The position numbers and the translations under genes were made by a program. From JAGFIY01 sp964499285 (GTDB taxonomy: Bacteria; Bacteroidota; Ignavibacteria; Ignavibacteriales; Melioribacteraceae): DNA of 53,745 bases. The notes under the pieces were generated by a model. The model was not told where the DNA came from and ran no database searches. It saw nothing but the letters and a program-made list of their open reading frames with translations. This document shows, piece by piece, positions 23,963 through 33,407 of the stretch. How positions within the stretch are numbered: the first letter of the stretch is position 1; each line of letters begins with the position of its first letter. The DNA lies in assembly GCA_964499285.1 (NCBI GenBank), contig CAZCLA010000022.1, forward strand, positions 1-53,745, written 5' to 3'.

Positions 23963-26157
23963 TTCACAAGTGCGATTTTCATTGTTGAATAAAACGAATT
24001 ATTTGTTTCCATACTGTTAGCTACTACTTTTACAAAATAAATTCCTGAGGAAATATTATATCCATTAAAATCAATATTATATGTCCCCTGTGAATATATC
24101 CCACTAAGTAAATTTGATATTTCTTCTCCGGATAAGTTATATACGAATATACTTACAGTTGATTTTTCAGGTAAATTAAAAAATATCCTAGTGTTCGAAT
24201 TAAAAGGATTCGGATAAATATTGGCAGAATATATATCTCTTGTATTATCGGACGAATAGTTAATATCTTTATTTACTGCATTAGATTTAACACATTCTGC
24301 ATTAGACATTTCAGATTCATTTAAATGAGTATCAAGAGCGGTAATCTTATAACAAGTTTGAGGATCAAATTTACTATCTGTTATTGTTATGCCCTGATCT
24401 GTATATGAATTATTATATTTTCCTACTAGTGTTTCACGTAGAAGATATGGACCGCCTGCAATTGATCTGTATAATTTATATCCGTAGATATCCGGTTCAG
24501 TATTATTGTCCCAGGTAGCTGTTGGGTGTGCCCCTACATTTCCCGTTACATCAAAATTTGTAGGAATAGCTAAATCCGCATATATACCTCTATTACTAAA
24601 GATTGCTTTTATTGTTTGAATTGATGCTTCATTATACCCTAGGTCAGAAGCTGCATTAATAATTCCTTCAAGTGCTTCTTCAAAGTCTGAATACCCATTC
24701 ACATAATTCAAGCCGAGGAAAATTATTTGATCAGCATCTTCCTGATCGAATTCATCTCTCATATCCCACAGTGCTCCGGACCAAATCATTCCATTTCTAT
24801 GTTGATTGCCATTATAATAATTATTGTAATCAAGGTTGTTAAAATTAGCATAATTAAAATAATTGGGATTGTTATCACAAGTTCTCAAATAATCTGTTTC
24901 ATAAGCAGCCCACTCGCCATAAATAGGATCATCAGTAAAAGAACATGCAAAATAATCTGCATAACCTTCTGCCTTGGAAGCAACTTCTGTAGGGTAATAT
25001 TCATGGCCAATATCCCAACAAATCTGGTGTGAGTATTCATGATAAATTTGGTCATCTTTTCTAACTATAGCGCGATAGTGAACTCCAAAAGGTGAGGTTG
25101 TATCAGCTAAGCCAAGAACTATATGAGGAAAAGGATCCCAAGGAGAGAGTCCTCCACTACCCTGAATATACACGGGAATCTGCGGCATATCATAGTCAAG
25201 CATATCATTAAAATAATCATTGGCGATTCTATCCACGTGCCAGTAAGCGTTTGCTTCATTAAAATGGTAGTTAGAGGGCTGGTAACTAAAGTTACGAACA
25301 CGACTATAGGCTCTTGTTCCTTCTTCCGTGGAAACCACATCTACATAATCACCAATCAGATAACTGGTACCCGTTACCATTCTGTATAAAGTCTTTGGTT
25401 CAATTCCGCCGCTTGCAGGATCAATTTCATAGACATTTGCAGAACCTATGGATGAACGTGGGATCATGTCAAAAAAATCTATTTTTGTTCCATCGACGGC
25501 ATTAATAAAACCGCAGTACCTTATATCAAAATCATATTGTAGAAATATTTGCCAAGCTAATTTATATTCTTCATCCAAAGGATAAATAATTAAATTTGCT
25601 TCCGGGCGTTGATAATCAGGATAATGTAATGATTCAATATTAATGAGTTTTGCCGTTGCCTCAGTTGCATTTAATTTAGGAATAATAGAAATACTTATAT
25701 CACTGAAATAATGACCGTTAGCAAGAGGAATGCGATTATTTTCATCAATTATTAATGAATAACCGCCTGTATAAACCGGTAATCCTTGATAATATTGTGA
25801 GAATTTTACTGATTTGCGTCCATTGTAATCAACTGTTTTCAAATAGTTAAACTCTTGTAGATTTGCAGTCATACCGAAAATATTACGGTTATCTTCTAAG
25901 AATTGACGGGCAACTTGTTCAGGTTGACCGTTATAGCATTTGTTGGCGTTACCTCTAATTACTGTAGCTCCACCGGTTTTGTTATTCCATTTCACTTTCC
26001 AATTATTGCCATTGTTATTCTTAAAGTCCTCCCAAGCACTAAACCTTTCCGGCTTCATTCTTCGCTGTGCGTATGTAAAATTAATTGTAGTTAAAAGTAG
26101 AAAAATAAAGTATGATAATAAAGCTATTGATTTAAGGGGGGTAAATTGTAATTTCAT
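23959..26157 (-). CDS. M36 (fungalysin-like) metallopeptidase with FTP propeptide and type IX sorting domain
   Basis: A 732-residue secreted peptidase. A signal peptide covers about 1-30. An FTP-type propeptide follows (about 60-170, with GLPVYTGGYSLIIDE). The catalytic region has the zinc motif HEYSH (373-377), and Glu397 in SKAEGYADYF is the likely third ligand. WSGALWDMRD (459-468) fits the M36/M4-like active-site wall. A fibronectin-III-like domain (about 540-620) and a type IX sorting domain (IYPNPFNSNTRIFFNLP, end MKIALVK) complete it. It would be processed after export and act on extracellular proteins. It is upstream of, and overlaps by four bases, the Ycf48-like gene. Confidence 0.88.
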   Translation of the reverse strand: MKLQFTPLKSIALLSYFIFLLLTTINFTYAQRRMKPERFSAWEDFKNNNGNNWKVKWNNKTGGATVIRGNANKCYNGQPEQVARQFLEDNRNIFGMTANLQEFNYLKTVDYNGRKSVKFSQYYQGLPVYTGGYSLIIDENNRIPLANGHYFSDISISIIPKLNATEATAKLINIESLHYPDYQRPEANLIIYPLDEEYKLAWQIFLQYDFDIRYCGFINAVDGTKIDFFDMIPRSSIGSANVYEIDPASGGIEPKTLYRMVTGTSYLIGDYVDVVSTEEGTRAYSRVRNFSYQPSNYHFNEANAYWHVDRIANDYFNDMLDYDMPQIPVYIQGSGGLSPWDPFPHIVLGLADTTSPFGVHYRAIVRKDDQIYHEYSHQICWDIGHEYYPTEVASKAEGYADYFACSFTDDPIYGEWAAYETDYLRTCDNNPNYFNYANFNNLDYNNYYNGNQHRNGMIWSGALWDMRDEFDQEDADQIIFLGLNYVNGYSDFEEALEGIINAASDLGYNEASIQTIKAIFSNRGIYADLAIPTNFDVTGNVGAHPTATWDNNTEPDIYGYKLYRSIAGGPYLLRETLVGKYNNSYTDQGITITDSKFDPQTCYKITALDTHLNESEMSNAECVKSNAVNKDINYSSDNTRDIYSANIYPNPFNSNTRIFFNLPEKSTVSIFVYNLSGEEISNLLSGIYSQGTYNIDFNGYNISSGIYFVKVVANSMETNNSFYSTMKIALVK

Positions 26158-26254
26158 ATCTACCTCGTATGGTTTGTTAATTTAGGATGTTCAGAATTTA
26201 ATCATTTTCAGATCTATAATAAAGAAATTTATTTATAGTTTAGGTCATATGATA

Positions 26255-27343
26255 CTATTTGAGTAGAACCATCTTCTTGGTCTCTTGAAAACTACCAGCA
26301 GTTAACTGATAATAATAGACACCACTTGGGAGATTTGATCCATCAAATTCAATTTCATATTGTCCAGCAGCTTTTGGTTCGTTTACTAATACAATAATTT
26401 CTCTGCCTAAAACATCATAAACAACAAGCTTTACATTTTGCTGCGAAGAACTGTTTTTTGTTATTGAAGGGATTGAATAATTAATTTTGGTTGAAGGGTT
26501 GAAGGGGTTGGGATAATTCTGCCCCAGCACAATTTTTTTTGGCAAGACATCGGCGATATTAATTTCAATAATGTTTGAGTATACAAATTGACCATCAGTA
26601 TCAATTTGTTTTAATCGATATTTACAAATTTTTCCATTCGGGCTATGGTCTGTAAAGGAATAAGAGTTCTGTGAATTGCTATTACCGCTACCTTCAACAA
26701 AACCTATCTTTTTCCATTTATCCAAGCTTTGATCAATAATAACTGACCTTTCAATTTCGAATTCATAATTATTTACTTCGGTTTCAGTCTGCCACGAAAC
26801 TATTACCTCGTTGTTTTGAAAACTAGCAGTAAAAGAACTTAGTTCAACCGGCAATGCGGGGTTTGTACTCATGACGTTATATGCTGGAGATTCATTCTTA
26901 AAATGAATCCAACCAATATTTTCACTCCATGCATAACCATCAAATTTACCAGTGGTCATATTTATGGTTACTTGGCTATGATTTGAATTAAAATTTATCC
27001 ATCCGACATTAGTACTCCAAGCGAAACCCGATAAATTTCCTGAACCATCATGATTTACGCCATAATTTATTGAATTTGTGTTACCATATGTATGTGGTGA
27101 TCCGTCTGTATGCGTTCTCAAACCTATCCAACCGATATTTTCAGCATATGCCTATCCTTCTAGGTGGTCGTTATAGACTGTAACACCTCCGTGGGTCGGA
27201 CGAAAATCAATCCAGCCGATGTTAATTCCCCAAGACCATTTATCGGTTGCGTCAATATTTCCAGATTGAGCCAAAAGTGAGGTGACCCAAAAGAACAACA
27301 ATCCACCAGAGAGTATTTTTAAATTTCGAAGATTTGCTTTCAT
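26255..27343 (-). pseudogene. GYAW-repeat secreted protein with type IX sorting domain, split by an in-frame amber codon
   Basis: Two pieces in the same frame form one gene of 363 codons. Residues 1-63 (27343-27155) give a signal peptide ending LLAQSG and one repeat, WSWGINIGWIDFRP. A TAG codon at 27154-27152 follows. The rest continues in the same frame with AYAENIGWIGLR, FAWSTNVGWINF and GYAWSENIGWIHF, then a beta-rich region, a type IX sorting domain (YPNPFNPSTKINYSIP) and the end ETKKMVLLK. In the repeat pattern (FDGYAWSENIGWI against LEG*AYAENIGWI) the stop stands exactly where Tyr is expected. It may be a recent nonsense mutation, a read-through or an assembly error. The last 48 bases equal those of the 22646 gene. 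Confidence 0.8.
26257..26304. repeat. 48-bp exact repeat, copy 2 (sorting-domain 3' end)
   Basis: Identical to 22648-22695; see that entry. This copy ends the amber-interrupted gene, whose stop codon is TAG where copy 1 has TAA just outside the repeat. Confidence 0.8.
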
Positions 27344-27387
27344 CGATACTTCCTAATTATCCCATCTAAAGTTTTAAACGTATTATT

Positions 27388-28203
27388 TTATTGACGCACA
27401 GCAAAAAATCTATAACTGTTAATTTTTGATTGAGTAGAAACGGTTCCAGTGCCAAGTCCAACTGTATACGCTTGAGTAGTAAACCATTCAGCAGTATTAC
27501 TAGCCCAGTAGATTTGCGATGTTGTATTAGAAAATGGATGACCGGCTGGTAACATATTTTGACCACTATTCCCCCGCGAAAAATCGAGCAGTGAGAAATA
27601 TTCCTTCACATTTGCCAAACGCCAGTCCCCGGCAGAAGAACCATCAGTAAGACCGCCTATATTATTCGCCAGCAAATTACAGTAATCAATTGCATTATTC
27701 CAAGAAGAAGCCGTAATGCTTGTTTGTTTCCACCAGATCAATCCAGTTAAATTATCTGTAATAGTTCCATCAGAATTATCAGTAAACCGTGGGCTAGGCC
27801 AAGTTTCACCTGCCTCCAAATCACCATCGTCACCTGTTCTGTAGCTCTCGTTTTGTCCAGTCTTAGGTACTGGTGATAAATACCTTTCGCCAGTTTCTAA
27901 TCCCCATGTTCCATCAGTTCGCAAGCCCCAAAATGTTTTACCTAAGATTACGTGAGAAATAAGAGCGCCATTAGTATTATCAGCCGATGGAGCTATTGAC
28001 ATTATTTCATTTAGCGTATTCATTGTTGATGTTCCGGGTCCGCTAGAGGGTTCTGTAAATGTACTTTGAGATCCAGCTGTACCTTCGTTTAAACGATTAT
28101 AAATATCTTCCAATTGATATGAATTAGAACTTTCGGGAGGATTATCCTGAGCATAAAATAATACAGTCATTGTCAGGTATATTAAGATTCCTAGCTTTTT
28201 TAT
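27388..28203 (-). CDS. DUF1566 domain secreted protein, apparent ATA start
   Basis: A secreted protein of about 271 residues. Its C-terminal DUF1566 (Lcl-type) domain has FTDNSDGTITDNLTGLIWWK, WNNAIDYCNLLANN, DWRLANVKEYFSLLD and the end YRFFAVRQ, an order seen in many exported or surface proteins of unknown function. The first ATG in frame (28170) leaves only MTVLFYAQD, too short for export. Reading back, KKLGILIYLT precedes it and completes an ordinary signal peptide if the codon at 28203-28201 is the start; that codon is ATA, and a GAGAGG ribosome binding site lies six bases before it. Either the start was mutated from ATG or ATA is used. Confidence 0.72.
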   Translation of the reverse strand: MKKLGILIYLTMTVLFYAQDNPPESSNSYQLEDIYNRLNEGTAGSQSTFTEPSSGPGTSTMNTLNEIMSIAPSADNTNGALISHVILGKTFWGLRTDGTWGLETGERYLSPVPKTGQNESYRTGDDGDLEAGETWPSPRFTDNSDGTITDNLTGLIWWKQTSITASSWNNAIDYCNLLANNIGGLTDGSSAGDWRLANVKEYFSLLDFSRGNSGQNMLPAGHPFSNTTSQIYWASNTAEWFTTQAYTVGLGTGTVSTQSKINSYRFFAVRQ

Positions 28204-28636
28204 TACACGCCTCTCTATTGCCCTTATATAGATGGATTATATAATTGGACGTAATAATAGACAATTTATCCTATATCAAAAAGTGTATGGAAAACATATA
28301 ACTCGGATAATAAGAGAATATATACTTATGAAAGTCAAATCCAAGTGAAGATTTTGATGACATAAATTAAGGAAGTGTTGTTAGTTACGACAAATTAATC
28401 GCGGAGATCCGACAACAAACTCAGGACAAGTTTATTGAGAAGTCAGGGAGATGTTACTGCTAAAGTAAGTTTGGAATGGGCTGAAAGAAGTGATTGGTGA
28501 TCAGAGGAACAATTAAGGGGAAAAGTATAACTGCAACTCTAAAATCTTATCCTATAATTCTTCTTTATGAATTGACCAAGGATCATTGAGACACCACCAC
28601 TTCAAATACTTTAATCACAAATAGGATGCAATTAAC
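28204..28636. other. Intergenic stretch with decayed coding remnants
   Basis: About 430 bases between two divergent-context secreted-protein genes. Apart from the coding-like fragments at 28371-28500, nothing is recognised: no tRNA, no clear promoter and no repeat. Confidence 0.5.
28371..28500 (+). pseudogene. Possible remnant of a degraded gene
   Basis: One frame reads SYDKLIAEIRQQTQDKFIEK from 28383 and ends at a stop at 28461. A second frame then reads GDVTAKVSLEWAERSDW (28447-28497) before another stop, followed by SEEQLRGK. The amphipathic, charged composition and change of frame look like a decayed protein gene. I cannot name the family, and chance is possible. Confidence 0.25.
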
Positions 28637-30742
28637 TCAATAAAACTCTATCCTAATAGTGGAAAATTCGTTGCAGAAGAGGGAGAGGAATGTACTTATG
28701 TGTGTTGCAGTCTCCCTTTCCCAATTAAATTCCTCAACATAATTGCAGACTGAATTCCCCTCAACTATATATTCATAACTTTGAGTGAGAGTTGGTCCGC
28801 CGTCAAGATGTCTTATATGGATACTATTTTCAGTCCAACTATATGCTGGAGATGTTTCGGGTCTTCCGTAAGATTCAGTTAAAATAAATGACTCAATTCT
28901 ACTTAAATCTTCTGAAAAATTTGCTGAAATTGTTCCGATATAGCTTAAATCGCCATCCTGGTACGTCGATGTTCCGGTAAAAACATTTTCGGCTAAGCTG
29001 CCCACAAATTCTTCGCCCATTAGTATAGTTGTATATCCTTGAGAAACATCGTTAGGATCAGTTTTAGATTTCTCCTCCGCAAAAATTGAAAAACCTATAT
29101 GAACCGAACATTCTGAGAATTGACTTCCCTCGATGTCAACACTCACAGCAATATCATCTGTTCCGGTATAATCTCCATTTGCATCTAAGTTCAATACACA
29201 AAAGTAAATTACCGCGCTTTCATTGTTAAGTTGCTTCACATTAGGAATCAATACTTTTCCATGGTCATTTGTTATATTCACCCATTGACCTCCTCCAAAC
29301 GATTTCATAGTAATGATAAATGTGTTTGGATTGGATGCAGCTGCTTTCAGTATATCGGATTCTTTTAACTGGGAATCTGAAATGGATACTTTATAAATTT
29401 TTAATCCGAAGTCGGGATAATTATCCTGAAAAATCCTTGGAAGTTCGGTTTCGTTCGTTATAGTTACTTCTTGCGAAAAATTTCCTCTCCAAAAACCCTG
29501 ACCAACATTGTAAATTTCGCCTCTTATAAGTGATGTGAAAAAATTCGGAAGAAGTTCTTCTTTTGAAAAAGTTTCATTAAAAACAGCATCTAAAATTGAT
29601 TCCCCGTTTAGGACTTGTTCGTAAATTTCTGCGAGAATATCATTTCCAAGTTGCGTTGTGAGATATTTTACAAATGATGCCATTCCATAACCATGCTTTC
29701 TATCGTCAATCTCCTCACCTTTTTGAATTCCATTAAGCTGAGCACTTAAATTTTGTTTGAAATTATCTGAAATATATCCGCTCTCCTCAGTAAATTTTTC
29801 TTCGGCCCAAGTTCCAGCGGCTTCGTCAAACCAATACCAATCGTATGAAAATACTGCTTTTGAAATTCGATTTCTCGGATCATACAGCGATTGAACAAAA
29901 TGGAAGAACTCATGACCTGCTGTTCTTCTAACTTCGGCATCAGTCAGCGCATTTTGAACATCGGTCGTACTTAATTCCATAAAACCAAAATTATTTCCAA
30001 GTCGGGAGTTGGAATACTCCCCGTAATTTTTTTGTTCCGGCGTAACCAGCACGCTCATCGGCCATCTATCCCGAGCCGAATAATCAAATCCTATGGATTG
30101 AAAATATGTGTACGCTGCTTCCAAATAACTCCCAAGTGCTTCAAGAGCAAGTATGGAAATTGAAGAGCCTTCGACATCTATTTGGAAGTGTCCTTGAGTT
30201 GTCGTGTAAGTTGCAACTCGAGCAGCAACCATCACCGGAATTCTAGTTTCTTCTTCATCGATTCCGCTGTTTTTATAAAGACCATCGTCTGCTGCCGGTA
30301 AATCAGCAGTTACATATTCTCCATCTTCATCTGATTTCAAAAAGTAATAAGATCTTATAGTTGTTCCTTGTACACGTGAAAACACTTCTTCGCCGATGGC
30401 TATTACTGGTTCACCGTTTTCTACGACGGATGATTTAATATTAATCTCGATTGGAGAAAAATATGTTGAGGGAACACCACCGATAACATAAATTGGCGAA
30501 TAGATATTGTTGAAATCAGGCTGTACGGATTCATCCCTCAATATCTTTATTTCATGCTCCGATTGAAATGAACCTGGAGGAATGCTGATTAATATATCTT
30601 CATACTCGATTGAACCCCCGCCTGTTCCGATCACCGCACTTGCTAATATTTGTTCATTATTTTCCGGTTCGGTTGGACTCTCTTCTTTACAACTCAGCAA
30701 TACTAAAAAAACTACGATTGTAATTATTTTAAGATAGTTCAT
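28637..30742 (-). CDS. Lipoprotein with ZU5-like domain and HExxH putative metallopeptidase domain
   Basis: A lipoprotein of about 701 residues. The ATG at 30742 has a strong ribosome binding site (AGGAG) and gives a signal peptide ending LVLLSC; the frame extends upstream but without such support. After a PTEPEN linker comes a ZU5-like beta domain (IGTGGGSIEYEDILISIPPG). The centre has AGHEFFHFVQSLYDP (HEFFH at about 277-281) and a downstream DEAAGTWAEE, a possible third zinc ligand and catalytic acidic group of a gluzincin-like peptidase. The C-terminal 350 residues are beta-rich and unassigned. A clear paralogue lies at 41781. Peptidase activity is inferred from the motif only. Confidence 0.75.
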   Translation of the reverse strand: MNYLKIITIVVFLVLLSCKEESPTEPENNEQILASAVIGTGGGSIEYEDILISIPPGSFQSEHEIKILRDESVQPDFNNIYSPIYVIGGVPSTYFSPIEINIKSSVVENGEPVIAIGEEVFSRVQGTTIRSYYFLKSDEDGEYVTADLPAADDGLYKNSGIDEEETRIPVMVAARVATYTTTQGHFQIDVEGSSISILALEALGSYLEAAYTYFQSIGFDYSARDRWPMSVLVTPEQKNYGEYSNSRLGNNFGFMELSTTDVQNALTDAEVRRTAGHEFFHFVQSLYDPRNRISKAVFSYDWYWFDEAAGTWAEEKFTEESGYISDNFKQNLSAQLNGIQKGEEIDDRKHGYGMASFVKYLTTQLGNDILAEIYEQVLNGESILDAVFNETFSKEELLPNFFTSLIRGEIYNVGQGFWRGNFSQEVTITNETELPRIFQDNYPDFGLKIYKVSISDSQLKESDILKAAASNPNTFIITMKSFGGGQWVNITNDHGKVLIPNVKQLNNESAVIYFCVLNLDANGDYTGTDDIAVSVDIEGSQFSECSVHIGFSIFAEEKSKTDPNDVSQGYTTILMGEEFVGSLAENVFTGTSTYQDGDLSYIGTISANFSEDLSRIESFILTESYGRPETSPAYSWTENSIHIRHLDGGPTLTQSYEYIVEGNSVCNYVEEFNWERETATHISTFLSLFCNEFSTIRIEFY

Positions 30743-31073
30743 ATTTCTCCTCTTCGAATCTTGAGCAAATTCTTTTGCGGCGCAGGAGATTAAATAGAAT
30801 TGAATTGAATGCCGGACATTACATCTTATTTTAAATATACTCAAATATCCGCTTTTATGTCAATGATTTCTTTGCTTATTTTTAAGAAGAACTAATCTGT
30901 TTAGTACATATAGTTATTAGATTCTTTCCGTTTTGTAATCTAATATTATGCTTGCTATAGATTAATCGTTTCAGAATTAGTAGCGTTGGTCAAATAATGG
31001 TATGTATTCTTGATAAAAAGAGTCACTCATTAATTAAACTGTCCTAAACCATTTTGTAATTAGTAAGATAAAC

Positions 31074-31589
31074 ATGATACGTGAAGATTATATAATTAGA
31101 ATAATTGATCAACTAGTTAAGGTACTTTTAAAAATATTAGTCAATAAAAAAAACAAAAATTATCAAGAAGCAATCCATACAATAGATACTGCTTTCGATA
31201 GTATATTAGGACTGGATTTTAATATTATTTATCTCCTGACAGCTCAAGATTTAATATCATTATTAAATATTTCTTCAGACGAGAAAGCAAAAAACATTAA
31301 ATGTATTGTGATTGCTAAGTTATTGAAAGAGAGAGTAGAAATAGAAAGAGTGACAGACACCAGTAATTCCAAGTATGTTCGTGATTATCAAAAAGCATTG
31401 TATTTATATCTTGAGGGAATTTTGAATAATGATAATTTAGATATCGATACAAGCAATTACTTTGCTGATGTAACTGAGATAATAGAAAAATTAGGGGACA
31501 AAGTTACGAAAGAATTGAAACTTGGAATTAAAAATTTCTATGAACTTAATAGTCAATTTGATAAAGCAAATGGGAAAAAATCTAGCTGA
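31074..31589 (+). CDS. DUF6483-like protein
   Basis: A 171-residue, mostly helical cytoplasmic protein. The start MIREDYIIRIIDQLVKVLLKI with the following YQEAIHTIDTAFDSILGLD and LTAQDLISLL resembles the DUF6483 family by memory of its pattern, a group of unknown function seen mainly in Firmicutes. There is no signal peptide or membrane span. It stands alone: the neighbours are 330 bases upstream on the opposite strand and 140 bases downstream. Identification is moderate; a remote match to tetratricopeptide-like helices is possible. Confidence 0.6.
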   Translation: MIREDYIIRIIDQLVKVLLKILVNKKNKNYQEAIHTIDTAFDSILGLDFNIIYLLTAQDLISLLNISSDEKAKNIKCIVIAKLLKERVEIERVTDTSNSKYVRDYQKALYLYLEGILNNDNLDIDTSNYFADVTEIIEKLGDKVTKELKLGIKNFYELNSQFDKANGKKSS

Positions 31590-31729
31590 CGAATAAATGA
31601 TTAAATCTAAATACTCATCTAACTGCAAGTGTTGTTAAACTGCATTGTCAAATTTTTGACTAATATTTAAATTAGATTCGTTCATTAAATTATGCTCATA
31701 AATAGATACATTTTAAATAAGAGACAATT

Positions 31730-32626
31730 ATGAAAAAATATTTTATTCTGATAATAATGATCTCGGCAACAGTTATTTACTCCAATCTCTCTGCACATCC
31801 AACCGGGAATATGATAGTTGCAGATAAACATGTTCTGTGGTCTTATATAAATCCCATAGATGATTCCGAACATCACGCATGCATTATGATATGGAGCGAA
31901 GGAACAGAACCAAAGCCTTATGTTACCTCCGAATTTGAAGGAAGCGATTATATGTTGTTTAACCGGAATGATGAGATTTTTATTATAGAAAGAAGATTTA
32001 TTCAGAGTTCACAAAAATTTGAAATAAGAATATTAAAAACAAAAATAGGAGAACAACCAAAGGAAATTTGGCCGTGGTTTGAGGATATGTGGAGAATTGG
32101 AGAGGGTGGTTTTTTTATGAAATCAGATGAAGAAATTGTGTTTGCATCATATCCTAATATACTTTATTTAAAGAAAGATAGCGTTCCAATTCTACAGTTT
32201 GAATTTAAAGACCCGGTCAAAGGAATTCGGTTGGTTTCGCAGAACGAATTATTATTGTCGGGAGATAATAAATCTTGGCTAACCGATGAGAACGGGAACA
32301 TAATTAAACAATGGGAAGACTTGATTGTCGATTCAGTTATTAATTCCCCGCTTAATAGAAATCAAATATTTGATGTTGATTATCAAAATGGGGAATTACT
32401 TCTCGCCTATTGGGGCAACAGATCATTTGATGTTATAGACTCGAATCATGAAAGAGTTTCGATCATACAACAAAAAGAACCAATGGCACCGCACTGGGTA
32501 GCTTATTGGGGAGATAAAAAATTGCTTTTCTCGTCAAAGTTGACTTTTGACGGAAGTAATCCAAAACCTTACTTAATGCTATATAAGTCCGACAAAGAGA
32601 TTATTAATATCTGGACTGAGAAATAA
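31730..32626 (+). CDS. Secreted propeller-like protein, unrecognised
   Basis: A 298-residue protein with a signal peptide (MKKYFILIIMISATVIYSNL, cleavage probably before AHPTG). The mature part is rich in Trp, Tyr and beta-strand patterns with recurring motifs such as VLWSYIN, EIWPWFEDMW, LLLSGDNKSWL and LLLAYWGNRSF, which suggests a beta-propeller of about six blades. No catalytic motif or named family is recognised. A SnoaL-like gene follows after a short gap on the same strand, so the two may share a transcript. No sorting domain is present, so it is probably periplasmic. Confidence 0.6.
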   Translation: MKKYFILIIMISATVIYSNLSAHPTGNMIVADKHVLWSYINPIDDSEHHACIMIWSEGTEPKPYVTSEFEGSDYMLFNRNDEIFIIERRFIQSSQKFEIRILKTKIGEQPKEIWPWFEDMWRIGEGGFFMKSDEEIVFASYPNILYLKKDSVPILQFEFKDPVKGIRLVSQNELLLSGDNKSWLTDENGNIIKQWEDLIVDSVINSPLNRNQIFDVDYQNGELLLAYWGNRSFDVIDSNHERVSIIQQKEPMAPHWVAYWGDKKLLFSSKLTFDGSNPKPYLMLYKSDKEIINIWTEK

Positions 32627-32670
32627 GATGATTGAAATGCATTCAAAACGTTCTTCGAGGAATCAATGAA

Positions 32671-33066
32671 ATGAATAAGCAAATTGTAAATCTTTTTATC
32701 GAAGCCATCAATGAACATAATGTAGAAAAGATCTATACACTAATGACAGATGATCATTCATTAATTGATTCTCAAGGAAATGAAACTGCGGGTAAGGAGA
32801 AAGTGAGAGAGTGCTGGATTAGTTACTTTCAAATTTTCCCTGACTACAATATTGAAATTACAGATACCCTTATTAAAGGAGAAGTTGTAGCAGCTCTTGG
32901 TTTTGCGGGTGGCACATATCAAGGTCAGAGTGATATTAAAGAAAACTACTGGCATTTGCCTGCTTCATGGAAAGCAATAATTAGAAACGGAAAAATTGAT
33001 TTGTGGCAAGTTTATGCTGATTCAAAAATTCCATTTGATATTATAAATAAAAATACGAATCGATAG
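32671..33066 (+). CDS. SnoaL-like/NTF2-fold protein
   Basis: A protein of about 131 residues with the NTF2-like cone fold pattern: MNKQIVNLFIEAINEHNVEK, then MTDDHSLIDSQGNETAGKEK, YFQIFPDYNIEITD and a C-terminal KIDLWQVYADSK. This is the SnoaL-like polyketide-cyclase group, which includes small-molecule binders and isomerases. The start at 32671 has GAGGA nine bases upstream; the longer frame from 32632 is not backed by a binding site. It follows the secreted propeller-like gene by 44 bases. The substrate is unknown. Confidence 0.7.
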   Translation: MNKQIVNLFIEAINEHNVEKIYTLMTDDHSLIDSQGNETAGKEKVRECWISYFQIFPDYNIEITDTLIKGEVVAALGFAGGTYQGQSDIKENYWHLPASWKAIIRNGKIDLWQVYADSKIPFDIINKNTNR

Positions 33067-33407
33067 CTTCCTGAATTCTTTAATGAATAAAAAGTCAAAT
33101 TGATCTTTCCCGAGAAGCCGCAAAGAAACTAAGCTGCACTTTCAATCAATTCTACGTTTCTTATTTTTTCAAATCTGCTTGCAGAAGACAAGTTCGACGT
33201 GTCGTTAGTCCCCAAACTCTGAATGTAACCTCTGTCTGGCAGATTCTCAGACTGATAATTTTTTGTAGTATTTCTGCAAAACATATAAATATAGGGATTC
33301 TGTTTTAAGAGTTTATTAACTTTTCGGCAGTCAATAAGTCATTTATAATAGACGATGATTCTAATAGGATAATCGAACCAATAAAAAAAAAAAAGAAAAG
33401 AGGATAA
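33067..33407. other. Intergenic stretch, nothing recognised
   Basis: About 340 bases of AT-rich DNA between the SnoaL-like gene and the HTH gene. It ends with an A-rich run and AGAGGATAA, the ribosome binding site of the HTH gene. No gene, repeat or RNA is recognised. Confidence 0.5.

Noticed and set aside
24727..25032. 101-codon Ile-rich frame on the plus strand
   Set aside because: Antisense to the catalytic region of the M36-like peptidase, whose motifs are clear.
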